From: Akebia trifoliata
Taxonomy: Eukaryota > Streptophyta > Magnoliopsida > Ranunculales > Lardizabalaceae
Direction of reading: 5' to 3'
Assembly: GCA_017979445.1 (NCBI GenBank)
Contig: CM030706.1
Span: 29,176,493-29,240,492, forward strand
Length of the DNA: 64,000 nt
Both the position numbers and the translations under genes were made by a program. Shown piece after piece: positions 1 through 12,165 of this stretch. Numbering within the stretch: the stretch's first letter is position 1; every line of letters begins with the position of its first letter. Under the pieces are notes generated by a model. It was given only the letters and a program-made list of their open reading frames with translations, had not been told where the DNA came from and did no database searches.

Positions 1-720
1 TAGACGGATATGTGTTGGGTGGGAGCTTTTCAGCCTTCTATGTGTCTTGTGATTTTTTTTATCAAAGTCACTTTATTGTGTTGATTGGTTTACATGGTGC
101 CACCCATTATATCTCGTTTTGAGTTTTGAGGCAGTTTGAGGCAGAACAAGTCATGGTGATATATGGAGACTTCGATGAACTGGTCGGGCTTTTCACTCAT
201 TCTCCCTTTTCATGATAGTTATGGAATCGTTTGAAAAGGGCTTGGCATAACGTGGTTGTTCTTGACTATCCTATTTTTCCTGGCCACTCCTTTCTTGATT
301 ATGTATTTTGATTGAGAAAGTATATTGCTGAACATGCCGGCATTGTACCTCCTATTAAAGTGAGGTCATCCTCCACTTGCTTTTTCGACCATCGAGATAG
401 GTTAGAAGAGTTGCGGGTGTCGAATAAGAGGATTGAAGCAATTTGCCTTCTCTTTGAGAAAGAATTACAAGTCCAAGTGACTCAACTGAATTCAGGGATA
501 TCTCGGCCAGAGTCCTTGAGGAGAGTTGAGATTAGGATGTTCAAGTCTTAGATAACCGATTCGTAAGAGAGGCTCACTTCGAGGGAACATACCAACACGC
601 TTTTTAAGTATTTGGTGAGTCGTCATGTTTTCAATGCGGAGAGAATCATTATTCACCAAGCTGCACAGATCAAAGCTTTAGAGGATAGGCTCGATGTCTA
701 CTATGCTTCCCGTTGAGATG
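1..720 (+). pseudogene. 3' part of the antisense DUF7745-like ORF of element 1
   Basis: This plus-strand ORF opposes the pol genes of its host element. It begins outside the window, and its upstream part (about 130-310) is broken by stops. The open piece from 312 encodes a helical, charged stretch (HRDRLEELRVSNKRIEAI) that looks like a coiled coil. After a frameshift it ends with a segment reading YLVSRHVFNAERI...ALEDRLDVYYASR up to the stop near 717. The same tail occurs in element 2 (about 24070-24200, minus strand), where the N-terminal half is recognisable as DUF7745/plant-mobile-domain-like. An extra antisense ORF downstream of integrase is a known feature of some plant Ty3/gypsy elements. 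Its function is unknown. Confidence 0.6.
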
Positions 721-2289
721 TTTGAGGGGTTCATCCTTCATTGTTTCTTTCTGTACCTTGTTTTTAAGAAAAGTGATGCAGTATTTTTTTGAATGAATGA
801 AAATGGAAAATAGGTTTTTTTATGAAGTTGCCTCAAATATATCAATTGCTTTTGAAAACTCTTGATTTTGAGAAAGTCCTAGATTTTTTGTCATAGGCCA
901 AAAATAGTAATTTTGATTATGCATTTTTTACTTTCTATTTAAAAAAATTGTCTTTTGTTGAATAATTCATGACAGACTAATGTTTGATAACTCTGAACTT
1001 TGACAATCACGATACTTTTGCCAAATGTCAATGATGCAAGTGTCAGCTAATCCTTAGCAACTTAAGAGTTATCCCTGAGGCTCCAAAATTTATGAAATTT
1101 TTGACTAAGTTATATTCGTCATACTTGGAATATTGAGGATTTCAATTTTTTTTTTCGTTCACAGTTTCTACTCTTATGGGTCAGAAGTTATCATTTTTTT
1201 GTTTTGTTTTTTTTGTTTCCATTTTTCCCTTAGCGTTAGTTACAATTTTCACCAGATCCAATTTTCACGTTTTTGTGTATGGCACCCTTTTCGAGATTTC
1301 ATCATGCCGATGATTTTGATATTGCCATAGACTGATTCTTTTACTCACAGCGCCCTTACAAATTTAACAATGTATTTTCAGTCTATGTTCACATTATAAA
1401 TTTTCACTTTGAATTCCTTCTCGATTTTTTTGTGCCTTCGTGGTTTGGTAACTCAAGTTGAGCTATGAAATCAAATACTTTATTATTCTAGTGGCATTTT
1501 TTCTTGAGTAACAGATCTTGATTCTCCTCTCGAGTTTTTCAAACGATTTTTCATGGTGCGGTTAATTAAGTCGAGCTTCAAGATCAATGACTTTACACTT
1601 AAAAGTCATTTTTTTTAAATATCTGATTTGACCTCTTCTCTCAAATCTTCCAACGACTTTGGCAGTTTGAAATTCGATTTGAGTCATAAGACTAAATATT
1701 CCTTAATATTTTTTTCATAACATATTTCCACTATTACCAAGTTGACTTAAACCATTCATTGGTCTGAAAGGACTTTAAGTAGGGCTAAACGTAAGCTTAA
1801 GCTAGGGTTGTGAAAAGATAAAAAAAGGCTGAATCTGGATTTATTGAGGGATAGAATGGACACGGGGTTTGTTTATTTTTGTTTCGAAAATATGATCCAT
1901 ATTTCCTCATAGCATCTCACGAATTTGTTAAGGCAGGATATTTTGGTTGAGCTTAAGATCAAACATTCAATATTTTTTTGGTTTTTTTTTTATTTTTTTG
2001 TTTTTTTAGTAGTTTACAGTTTATATTCTTATATGTCAGGAGTATACTTTGGTATTTTCTTTTGACTTTTAATCTTTTTTTATTATTTTTCTCGATGACA
2101 ATGACTTACCTTGGTCCTTGGTTAAGAAATGAATATGATGGCTCAAAAGAGATTGACTAGGTTTAGATAATTGTTTAAGTAGTGAAAAGATTTTCTCTTT
2201 TTATTTCAAGCTTTAGAGGATTAGAATCGAATGACCTCTAGGCATACTATTTTTTGATAGTGTCGACATTGATTGGCTGTGGAAAGACT
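721..2289. other. Element 1 spacer between antisense ORF and integrase; no gene
   Basis: This is AT-rich sequence with T-runs and no credible coding potential; the short ORFs here are T-rich low complexity. Phrases near 1440-1700 (CTCAAGTTGAGCTATGA and similar) have counterparts in the matching spacer of element 2 (about 23150-23350). It is therefore internal 3' sequence of the same family. Confidence 0.6.
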
Positions 2290-3260
2290 TTCCTGTCCAT
2301 TTCTATGAGGATTAGAGTTCTCTTGGACAAAACATTTTGGATGACAAAAGGTCATTCGTAATTCATCTTAAATTTTCCTCTTGTATCTTTTTGTATTGGC
2401 ATAATCTTTTTCAAAATTAGGTTTCCTTGTGCGAATTCTCTAGGCTGAACCTTCTTGTTATAAGCTCGTGTTATTCTTTATTGATAAGTTTGATCATGAC
2501 AGATGGTCGACAAACATTTCTCTTCTATTAAGTTCAACTGATCGAACCAAGCTTGGACCCATTCTACTTCCTCCAGTTTGACTTCTTTCAAGATCCAAAG
2601 GGAGGAAATCTCGACCTCGACAGGTAAGAGTACTTCTATTTCATAGACCAATGAATAAGACTTTGCCCCACTCAAAGTTTGAATTGACATTCGAAGGCCA
2701 TGTAGAGCGAAAGGCAACATCTCATGCCAATCCTTGTAAGTGACAACCATCTTCTCAATAATTTTCTTAATATTTTTGTTAGCGACTTCGATTGCTCTGA
2801 TCATCTTTGATCTATAAATAACTGAGTTATGGTAGGTGATTTTAAATTTTCTGCACATCTTGGACATAACTTTGTTCTTGAGATTCTTGGCATTATTAGT
2901 TATTATCCTGCTTGGGAGGTCGTACCAACATATGATGTTGTTTTTCGTAAATTTCAAGATGTTTCCCTTCGTGAAATTAGAAGGACACGGTTTCCACCCT
3001 TTTTGTAAAATAATAGATGGTGGCCAAGATAAAGCAATGTCCGTTAGAAGTTTGAGGATTGGTCTGCCCGATGACTTCCATGCCCCAAAGTAAGAAGGGT
3101 TAAGAAGAAGTTATGTTGTGCAATTTTCAGGGTGACACATTGATCTTGTTGGCGTTAATTTGACACAAATGGCATTTTCGAACATGTTAGTACCCATCGC
3201 TTTCCATAGTCATCTAGTAGTAATTCATTTTTATTATCTTCTTTGAGAGCATATGTTTAT
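2290..3260 (-). pseudogene. Integrase domain of element 1 (degenerate)
   Basis: The longest open stretch (2957-2478) carries the integrase core. RIITNNAKNLKN lies at the second catalytic Asp, which reads Asn here (usually TDN). It is followed by YHNSVIYRSKM and AIEVANKNIKKIIEKM with the catalytic Glu, then the family signature VTYKDWHEMLPFALHGLRMS and LPVEVEISSL. Upstream codons to about 3260 hold the HHCC and first-Asp regions with stops. It matches the element 2 integrase (22027-22482) almost residue for residue. A retroviral-type integrase inserts the cDNA copy into host DNA; this copy cannot be active. Confidence 0.85.
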
Positions 3261-3399
3261 TCATGTGAGGTTCACAGACTCCACCAGATATGGCTTCGAT
3301 CAAACGTTCAGCTTCTGCCTCTATTATACACCTAAGGAGGATCTCGTGGTATGACTTTTTGTACAAGATCCCACTACTTAAAAAGAATTGTCATGCCAA

Positions 3400-4130
3400 A
3401 CTCCGAGTAGTCTTTCGATCATTTGTTGTGGTATCAAGTAAGAAAGTTTAATCATCCAAAAATGCCTTGATGTCTGCATATTATGGCTTTTCCTCAAAAT
3501 TTTCAATTTTAACAAGTAAATAATTTGTTGGTTCATTTTGAATACCAATATCAAGAGGGTCGTCGATGGCGCTTTCAGAAATGTTAACCATTGAAGTAAG
3601 ATTGGCCAACGCATCTATGAATTGGTTCTTAGCCTTCGACATATAAGTGAATGAGATTTGTGTAAAATTTGAACTCAAATCCTCAAGATACTCATGATAA
3701 GGAACTAATCTTTGCTCTCAGGTCTTCCACTCTCTCGTTGTCTGGTAAACTACCAAACTTAAGTCTCTGAACACATTTATTTCCTCCACTTCAAGGTCAA
3801 TCATTGATTTCAATCTCATAATACATGCTTCATACTTGATTTCATTGTTGGAGCATTGAAACCTTAATCTGACTGCAATAGAGATATGCATTGCATCAGG
3901 TTTAACAAGGATTATCCCAATTTCATTACCTTTTTGGTTTACTACTTCATCAAAGTATATTTTTCAACTTGAGTTTTTGTCTTCATCGTCATCTTCGGCT
4001 TTAGTGAATAAGATGGCTTCATCAGGAAAAATTTTATTTAGTGGCTCATAGTCAAGCAAATTGTGTTCGGCTAAGTAGTCGGCAATAACTTATCCTTTGA
4101 TGGATTTTTGAGTGACATAGGTGATGTCAA
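3400..4130 (-). pseudogene. RNase H domain of element 1 (degenerate)
   Basis: The minus strand from about 4130 to 3480 reads as the RNase H segment that follows RT. The clearest part is 3678-3481 (LSSNFTQISFTYMSKAKNQFIDALANLTSMV), with the last catalytic Asp in FIDALA. Upstream, the codons corresponding to EYEAC (about 3840) are visible. Several stops and frameshifts interrupt it. RNase H removes the RNA strand during reverse transcription. Confidence 0.75.
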
Positions 4131-4199
4131 ACTCAAATAATAATAATTATCATTTTACAGTGCATCCCGTTAGTATCGACTTCTCGAAAAAATGCTTCA

Positions 4200-5760
4200 A
4201 GGGGTCCATCCGAGCAATGAGCATGGTCGAATAAATTAACAAGTAATGACGTAAAAGTTGTGATGCCCAAATGATAGCACAACACTTTTTTTGAAAATCA
4301 AATACTTTACCTTATAGATTGTGAATTTTTTGCTAAGGTATTAGATGGCACTTTTCAATTGATTTCATCATGTTGCCCCAGCACACAACTCATGAAAGTT
4401 TCTTATACGGAAAGATACATTAGTCAAGGTCAACCTGGTATAGGAGGAATCAGGATTAGTGGATTAAGTAGATATTTCTTGATCTTATCGAAAACTTCTT
4501 AATAGTCTTCATTGCACTCTTTTGACTCATTCTTCTTTAGTAGTTTGAATATTGTTTCATGGATCGACTTAAGTTATGCGATGAACCGACTAATGTACTA
4601 AATTCTACTAAAGAATCTCTTGATCACTTTTTTCAATTTGGGCGACTCCATGCTTATAATGTATTTTATCTTGAGTAGATTAATTTTGATGCCTCTTCTA
4701 CTGATAATAAATCCCAACAACTTTCCTGATGTGTCCCCAAATACATATTTCATTAGATAAAGCTTTAGATTGTACTTTCTTAACCGATCAAATATTTTCT
4801 TTAGATTTACCAGATGATCCTCATCGAGATTTGATTTGGCTATCTATCGTCCAGGTACACCTTTATTTCTTCGTGAATTATTTCATGGAACAAGGTAGTC
4901 ATTGCTGATTGGTAAGTTGCCCCAATGTTCTTGAGACCAAATAGCATGACTTTATAGTAAAAAGTGCCCCAAGGTATGATGAACACAATCTTCTATTGGA
5001 CTTCTTTAGCCATTTTTATCTGATTGTAACCCGAGAAACCATCTATAAACAAAAACATACTATGTCCCTCTGTATTATTGAATAGGGTGTTGATGTGTCG
5101 TAATGAAAAGTAATCTTTAGGACTGATTCTATTCAAATCTCGATAGTTAACACATATGCATACTTTTCCATCCTTTTTGGGTATAGGAATGACATTAGCG
5201 AACCACTTGGGGTGTGTGGCTACCGCAAGAAACCTTGTCTGAAATCACTTTATTACTTCATCTTTGACCTTAAAAGTCCCTTCAGGCTTTAATTTTCATA
5301 ATTTTTGTTTGACTGGCTTGCTTCCTAGCGTGACAAGTAACTTGTAAATGACCAAATCAATGTCTAAACCAAGCATGTCCTGATAAGACCATGTGAAGAC
5401 GTCTTGGTACTGTTGTAAGAATTGTGTCATCTCTTCTTTTTGCTCAGTTGCTAATAGGGCCCCTATCTTGATGATTTGTGGGTAATCCTGGTACTGTCAT
5501 CTTCAATGCCTAGGTTTACTAAGTTTGTATCCTTTATGTTTGGTTAAACACCATTCTCATAACACTCCATGAATTTTTTTTTCTTTTAAAGGATATTCAT
5601 CATCCTTCTTTGACTCTTCTTCAATCCCCATAAGGTCGAAATTGAGTTCAAGGTCAAAGTCATATTCCTTTTTTCATATTTTGTTATGTCACAAGGTGTA
5701 TTCAGCTGAGGCAATTCCTTGAAAACCCTTGGTATTTTGAAGATTTATTATTTCTTTGGG
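4200..5760 (-). pseudogene. Reverse transcriptase region of element 1 (degenerate)
   Basis: Translating the minus strand around 5200-4830 gives FIDGFSGYNQIKMAKE, then KVMLFGLKNIGATYQSAMTTLF, then VYLDD. The last is the YVDD-type catalytic box with a conservative change. The fingers and LNRI/RDLN region lies near 5150. Frameshifts and stops break the frame many times, for example directly after the YLDD box. The upstream linker (5420-5760) contains the acidic stretch seen intact in element 2 (15600-15830). In life this enzyme copies element RNA to cDNA. Confidence 0.8.
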
Positions 5761-6559
5761 ATTGAAAATATTTGATTTCTTTAAATTTTGCAAAGTTTTT
5801 GATTTTTTTTTTTGTATTTTGAAAGGTTTTTTATCTTTTTAATTTTTGAAATTTTTTTTATTTTTATTTTGTAAACTCTCTGAATTCCTAAAATAAGAAA
5901 AATCATGCAATTTCATTAGCAACTAAAGTAAGCCCCCAAAATAGTCTTACTCCGAGGATGAGGGCTCATCATGGTACTCGGGCAAATGATATTATACTAA
6001 TGGCATTTTTTTAGGCCGTAGGGATTCTGAACCGCATCGCGGCCTCATAGGGGATAAAGTATATCTCCCAATTTTTTAGGAATTTCTCCTCTTCTACAGG
6101 GTAGATAGGTCGGAAGGGTAACTCCCTTGCTAGTTCGAATATGACCATCACTTCTGACTAACAGTTGTCAGATCCGAGGACAAACACCTCAAGGGTAGGT
6201 GGAATTATAACAGATCCATAATCGATCTTGAAATAGAATGGTAATTATTCTTCTTTGAATATTGTGACTTTTGCCTTAACGGGCTCTCTTTCTTCTTCTT
6301 CTTTTTGACTCTCTTCGTAATCTCTTTTGAACAAGATGTTAATGCCATCGACGGAGGGAGGCAAAAACTCAAAAAATGAGTCTTCTAGTGCTTAAATGGG
6401 CTCAATACTTACGAACCCTAGCTCTCCTATGTAGTTTGCTGGTAGCTGCTCTTACAGACTATCTGGTCCTTTTAACAATCGTGGGAAGTTGACGTTGATA
6501 TGGGGTACTTTACCCAAGTTTCATATATTAGGCTATTGATTTCTTCTTCTTATGAGTAT

Positions 6560-7400
6560 AAGTTCCTATTTTTTGTCATTCATACTAGAGATGTCCTTCT
6601 TCATAAGCTTAAATCCAATACCAAAGTAAGAAGTATGCTTTTTTGCATTACTTAGAGTAGGCTTGCCTTTTCCTCCAAGTCCCAATCCTTGCATCGGACG
6701 ATACCTTAGCTTTTTCATCACTCGTCTAATCATCAAATTTATTTTTGATAATTTTACCATTGTAATTTTTTCTTTTGGGATATGATTAACAAATGTGAAT
6801 TTAAAAGTGTGATATTTATGCCCAATCATTTCCACATTGATGTATGGCACATCCAATGATCGATCGATTGGTATGAGATTTTTGACTAGGATGGAGATCA
6901 TCCTTTGTCTCATGATGAATTTTACTTATTGGTGCAAAGAATGAGGGATTATCCCTACAATATGAATCCAGGGTCTTTCAAAAAGGAGATTGAATGTCGA
7001 TGGTATATCAAAGATTTCAAACAACACTTTAAAAATGCATGATCCAATAGTGATAGGTAGATTCAACTCCCTTAGTGATTCAATTTCCTATTATCAAAAG
7101 TTCTGATAGTCCTCTTAGTTGGCTTGATGTGAGAAAATTTTGCGTTTAGTTTGTGCAAGGTTTGTAGAGGGCATACATTGATAACTGAGTCATTTTCGAT
7201 CAATACCCTTGCACATTACGACAATGTGTAATGGCTCGATGTGAATGTGTCCTCCACTGATGAATTCATCTTTTAGGAAGGTAATCGGATTTAGGATCAT
7301 GATCTATCACCATCTTCTCCAACTCTTCTGGTAAAGTAGTCTCAGGTACGTGTGCACTACTAAGCACTTTAAATAGTGACTCCCGATATTGTTATGAGTT
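6560..7400 (-). pseudogene. Protease plus G-patch-like linker of element 1 (degenerate)
   Basis: At about 7290-7150 (minus), RVLIENDSVINVCPL aligns with the aspartic protease active-site loop of this clade (normally DNGSALNVCPL). The catalytic Asp reads Glu. Next come LPITIGSCIF and the PWIH...SLHQ.VKFI segment. The open stretch 6913-6566 contains RYRPMQGLGLGGKGKP followed by FGIGFK, the pattern of a G-patch motif between protease and RT. The protease matures the Gag-Pol polyprotein; G-patch motifs bind RNA helicase or RNA. Confidence 0.7.
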
Positions 7401-8279
7401 TAGTAGAAGGTCAAAGACATTAATTTGAGTTGGATTTTGTTTAACTACTCCACTATGTTACACTCACTTTTTCGAATGAGTTTGAGGAGATTAGTTGCTT
7501 CCTTATCAGTTACCCTGCTTTTCTTCTTTTTTGGCTTCCTTTGTGATATCCGTTCCTCTTTTACAAGTTTTTTTTCCCTTTTTTTTTCCTTTTTTTTCTT
7601 TTTTTTTCTATTTCTTTGTCTCACCTTTATTTTTATCTTTCTGTGGCACTTTGTAGTACATCCTTAATCTGGTCTGTAACCATCGCTTCCTTTGACCTTT
7701 TAATCCAAATGGATGTAACGATCATCGTCTTATAACTCCATAAGATGATTTTATTTGAATGATAAGGGAAAGGTTTAGAGGATATGATGGTCATGGGAAA
7801 AGGTTCTGGCTTTAGATGAATGATGAGAGGCGATGGACTAGGTTTGGTGATTGGTGTAACGAGGTTAGAGATTTGTGGATTAGTATAGGGTAGGACGAGA
7901 GGTAGTTAAGAGGGAAACTTTGAGATTTGTGAAGTTAGTGTAATATAGGGTATGAGAAAGGGCAGTTATGAAGGAGAACTTGAAGTTGTCACCATGAAAG
8001 GTATGATAAAAGGTGGTCGTAAAGGATTCGAGACTCGAAAATTGGGGTAAATGGTCAGACCGACCATTTTGAAGGAGTTGCGAGACTTGGGATGTTGATA
8101 GATTAGTTGTGTCTTGGGGCAAGGCATCTATAGTTAAGGATGTTGGCGCTCTCTTCAAGTTGATATTGACCCTTGAACCAAAGGGTGCTATCAAAACTGA
8201 AGGATTGAATGTTGGTTCATCTCTCTCAATAGCATTTACTTTAGGACCATTGCCTCTTCTGTTATATGTTGGTAAGGGG

Positions 8280-9741
8280 TTCTGATTGATGTTCTACTGA
8301 AGTGCTTAGGTTGTTGGACCATCCAAGATAATTGTACTTTTATCAATCAAATTCTGGACTTGGTGCTTGAGCTGCCATGGTTAGTGGCATGCCCTGGTGC
8401 ACCCGTATGAAATTAGCAAAATAGATGAGTGAAGACTCGAGGAATCCTATTGAGTTTCCATTTCTCGGCTTGATGGTTCTGAATGAATTGTGGGTTCTTA
8501 CCAAATACAAGGTTTTGACCAAATTATGGTGCTTGTGGAACCGGTACCGCTTAAGGTAAATTAATCCTGAAAAGAACCTGAAGTGCTGGTAGCTTCTGGT
8601 TCATTGTTGGTGTTAAGATGAAGAAAGGTCAAACATGTTGCAAGTTGTTAACTTGTGCATCCTCTTTCTTTTTATTCAAAACTATCGATTTTTGTTGGGT
8701 GGATCCCCCTATCAATACTCCTAGACTAGACAGGTCGTAAATCAAACCTAACCAGATACTATCTTTAACTCGATCTGCCACTTGGACCAACGATGAGAAA
8801 CTTGTAGTCGTGTGACCTACTAGGTATGTGTAGAATGAGTGACCCGCAATTGAGATAAATATGGTATTCATCTCTTGTTCCATCATCGATGGGTTTACTT
8901 TAGAGGTAGATTCTCACCACCTTTGGGTATACTCTTTCACATCGTCCTTTGGTTTCTGAGTCATTTTTGCCATGTCTTTCCTATCTAATCCCATGTCCAT
9001 ATTGAATTTGTACTCCTCTAAAAATATTGTAATCAGATCTTGTCAGTTCTTAATTCGAGAGTGCTCCAGTTGGGAAAACCACAAAAGGGTTGTTCCCGTT
9101 AAGCTTCTCTGAAAGAGTTGGACTAGTAATCTATCGCCATCCCCAAACTAACACATAAAACCACAATAGAGCTTCAAGTGGGAAAGAGAGCACCCGATGC
9201 CATTATACTTCTCGAAATCAACATATTTGAACTTCGACGGTAATGGTGCATTTGAGTATAGGCAGAAATCTTTAAATCTCATTCCACCTATGGAATCTTT
9301 TCCCTTCATTCTTTTTATTTCTTCTTCGATTGCCAGAAGTTTGTTGGCTAATTTCTCTTCTATAGTGTTTCTTACTTTAAGTGTTCTAAACTCACATTCT
9401 TCCTCTTGAATGACCACATGTTATTGTTGGTTGTAGTAAATTTGAATCGGTGGTCCTTGATTGACATGAGACATGGGTGGTAAAGTATTTTGCGCTAAGT
9501 GTGATTGTTGATGTTGTTCTAGTATAACCTGATTTGAATTAGAAGCTTGATATTGGACAGCCTGAATGATGCTTGGATTTGATATTAGCATATCCAAAAT
9601 CTTGTCATATTTTTCCAACACCTTTACTATCACATCTAACTTCAGTGTAAGATCTATTATTACTTCTGTCATCGACTGTTGAGGTAGTTCTAAAGTACTC
9701 ATGGTTTGGTTGCAAATGTAAAAAGTATGGAGGATTATCAT
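8280..9741 (-). pseudogene. Gag region of element 1 (degenerate)
   Basis: An N-terminal piece (9741-9421) has a Leu/Gln-rich helical start (VIIDLTLKLDVIVKVLEKYD) and a Gln/Pro-rich tail. A second piece (9417-9148) ends in LPSKFKYVDFEKYNGIGCS, the family form of the retrotransposon gag domain entry. Codons 9147-8890 continue with SLTGTTLLWFSQLEHSRIKN and EYKFNMDMGLDRKDMAKMTQKP. The piece 8886-8629 follows in a shifted phase. Near 8400 a degenerate QLKHQVQNLIDK segment marks the zinc-knuckle-like end. Gag forms the particle that packages the RNA. At least three frame breaks are present. Confidence 0.8.
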
Positions 9742-9924
9742 GTGGCAAGTACTTTTTAGGTCATTTGGCCACCTTTAGACAAAAGGTTGAGCATTATTAT
9801 ATTATTTACATAATGAAAGGCATGATGATTCATTAGGTCAAGTTAGATTAATTAATAAATATTGGTAAAATTGAATTAAGAAAGTCCTGGATTAGGTTTG
9901 GTAAAGTGATATTGAAATTGTGAA

Positions 9925-10320
9925 GGTTCGTCAGCACTGAGCCAAAAATTCATCAACATAGGACTGGAGGTTCATCAGCATGAAACCAAATGTTTGTCAG
10001 CAAGGAGCTGGGGTTAGTTAGCACAAGGTTGGGATTCGTCGACGCGGAGTTAAACATTTGCTAGTACAGAGTTAGAGATTCATCGACACAAAGCCAAATG
10101 TTTGTCAACACGGAGTTGGATATTCATCGACTTGAAACTGGATGTTTGTTATCGGAATGAGTTGTATATTTTTCAACACGAAGCTAGGGTTTGTCAACAT
10201 AGAGCTGGAGATTCATCGGCACAGAGTTAGATGTTTATCAACACGAAGCTGGCGTTTGTCAACACAGAGCTGAAGATTCATCGACACAGAATCAGATGTT
10301 TGTTAACACGGAGGTGGGGT
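9925..10320. repeat. Minisatellite: 18 units of about 22 bp in the element 1 leader
   Basis: Unit-by-unit reading gives 18 copies of about 22 bp in 396 bp. Two alternating forms (TTCATCGACACAGAG... and TTTGTCAACACGGAG...) make a 44-bp higher-order dimer. Divergence is about 10-30 percent between units. It lies just 5' of gag. It is not a CRISPR array: there are no unique spacers and the genome is a plant's. Confidence 0.85.
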
Positions 10321-10375
10321 TGTTGGTTGTAGACCCAGTTTTGGGTTGATTGTGGGTAATAGCCCTTTTTAAGAG

Positions 10376-10640
10376 TCTATAAAGATAATAGACCCAATTA
10401 AGGTCAAAGAAAAATGGTGGACTTGATTAAGGTCAAAGAATAGTGAATAACCCAATTGGGATTGATTTGATTGGTTATGGATCCAATTAGGATCAAGAAA
10501 ACTTAGGGTCAATTTGATAGATATGGACCCAATTAGGATCAATTTGATGGGTGTGGACCCAATTAGGGTTGAGGTGAATGACCCAATTAGAGTCAACTTG
10601 ATGGATATGGTCCCAATTAAGGTCGAGGAAAAGTGGATGA
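10376..10640. repeat. Second tandem array (about 25-31 bp units, GACCCAATTAGG motif)
   Basis: At least eight irregular copies of a unit containing GACCCAATTAGGATCAATTT are seen, spaced about 25-31 bp apart. They directly follow the 22-bp array within the same leader. Unit length is less regular than in the first array. Confidence 0.7.
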
Positions 10641-11829
10641 TTATTGATTGAGCCTAAGGGGATATGTTCTTTATTATGATAGAGTGGGACAAAATCGAGC
10701 CTTGGCACACCTATGGCGGGTCATTGGACATAGTAGTTAATAACAAGCTCTTGTGGGTGGCTAGATGAGAAGTGGGTCATAAAAAAAACTTAAGTTCTCT
10801 TTGGGAAATTGATTTCGAATGGGTAAATTGGAAGGCTTGGGTCATGAGGTATGGATAGTGGGTTTTAGGGCATGAAAATTGGTCAAAGGAGGCACCCCAC
10901 TCTAGTGAACAATATTTCAAACCATAAGCAAACATTTATGTAGCTCTTGGTCTGTGGTGGGGTTTCTGGAATTGAAGAAAATCCTTGGTCCGTATATATA
11001 GTACGGACTAAGATAAATTTCTCAAATTCATACTATAAGTACGTACCTTGGTTACTTTATCTAGTCTATGTTGTAAGCATAGACCAGTAGCTGTATTTCA
11101 CCAGCTAAATTTTGTTGTTGTTCGATTTTGGTACATTGCTCAATGTTTTGGACCTAATGCTTACTATTTTTTTGTCTTGCTTGTTTGTTGACATGCAATT
11201 GAGTTACAAAAAAAAAAAAAAAATTGGAAAAAAATTTGTTCCCTTTTTACCGATCAAATCAATCCTAATTGGGTTAGGCAAAGTTGTATAAAACAAATGA
11301 AATCCTAAGGTCTATATAATTTTTCCTTCAAAGGCTAATACAAAATATAAAAAATTACAACTTACCCAATGGTTGATGCATCTCGAAACATTGGTGTAAT
11401 ATGCCCTTAATTGTATTGATGCATGCGGCATGTGGTTCAAAGTTACCCAATCTTAAAACTTCCAAGCACATTAGAATATACACTTCTTATATTGGTGATT
11501 GGGGTGGATGTTTTTCTCCCAACCTCCCCAAATGAATGATCTATGGGGCTTAAGCCTACCGGCATCCAAGGTTAAATATTAAATAAAAGGGTGTAATTTG
11601 TGCATTAAGCTATGAAACAAATGTTCAAGTGCATTTACAAATTTGTATCAACTCTTTCAACTTTGAATCAAAGCACAATAAAGAAATAAATATTACATAT
11701 ATTCCCACAAATAAAATAAAAATTGACATAATCAAAACAAACAACAAACAAACATGTTAGAAACAAAAACAAAAATCCAAAATAGAAAGTTGAATATCTT
11801 TAAAGAAAATGCCCAAATAAAATTATTTT
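10641..11829. other. Leader/untranslated sequence of element 1; no gene
   Basis: No coding potential was recognised. There is a poly(A) run near 11207-11222 and otherwise unremarkable AT-rich sequence between the minisatellites and the LTR remnant. Confidence 0.4.
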
Positions 11830-12165
11830 GAACCCACTAATATCTTTAGTGGAGTCGTCAAGTTGTAAACATGAGATGTTCATCATAGAACATCAATGCT
11901 ATGTTACTTGGAGTCACTACCATTCTTTTTTAGTAATAGGTGTGAATGGGAACCCAAAATAATTTTAAAATTGGTTTTATCATTGTAGTGACTCTTATAC
12001 ATGGAAAAAGCATGGTCTACCTAAAATCTAAGTATGGGGGTCCAATTAGAAGATGGGGAAAGTATTAGGCACCTCATTCTCTTCACTAAAGGTATCCCCT
12101 TTGAAACTTTGCCAATTTTTTGAAAAACTTAAAAAAATTCAAAGTGTATGAAAATACATTACTAG
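11830..12165 (-). mobile_element. U5-like LTR remnant at the 5' end of element 1
   Basis: Read on the minus strand it contains GAGGTGCCTAATACTTTCCC, the motif found near the 3' end of the element 2 LTR (GGGGTGCCTAACACTTTCCC at about 27575). It continues to a GACGACTCCA motif also present there. The upstream U3 part is missing because element 2 gag sequence starts at about 12166. The exact LTR/leader border and primer-binding site could not be fixed. Confidence 0.5.

Larger units (their letters stand above)
1..11860 (-). mobile_element. Decayed Tat-type Ty3/gypsy element 1 (minus strand, 3' end beyond window)
   Basis: Read on the minus strand, the order is leader, gag (about 9741-8280), protease and G-patch-like linker (about 7400-6560), reverse transcriptase (about 5420-4400), RNase H (about 4130-3400) and integrase (about 3260-2290). 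An ORF on the opposite strand (1-720) follows where the 3' end should be. The PR-RT-RNase H-integrase order is Ty3/gypsy. The antisense extra ORF and the long leader fit the Tat lineage of plants. Stops and frameshifts occur in every domain, so the copy is dead. The 3' LTR lies left of the window. A U5-like remnant at the right edge (about 11830-12165) is probably what is left of the 5' LTR. Lineage is judged from motifs only. Confidence 0.8.

Noticed and set aside
9925..10320. Regular short repeats resembling a CRISPR array
   Set aside because: Units are contiguous with no spacers, vary by 10-30 percent, and sit in a plant retrotransposon leader.
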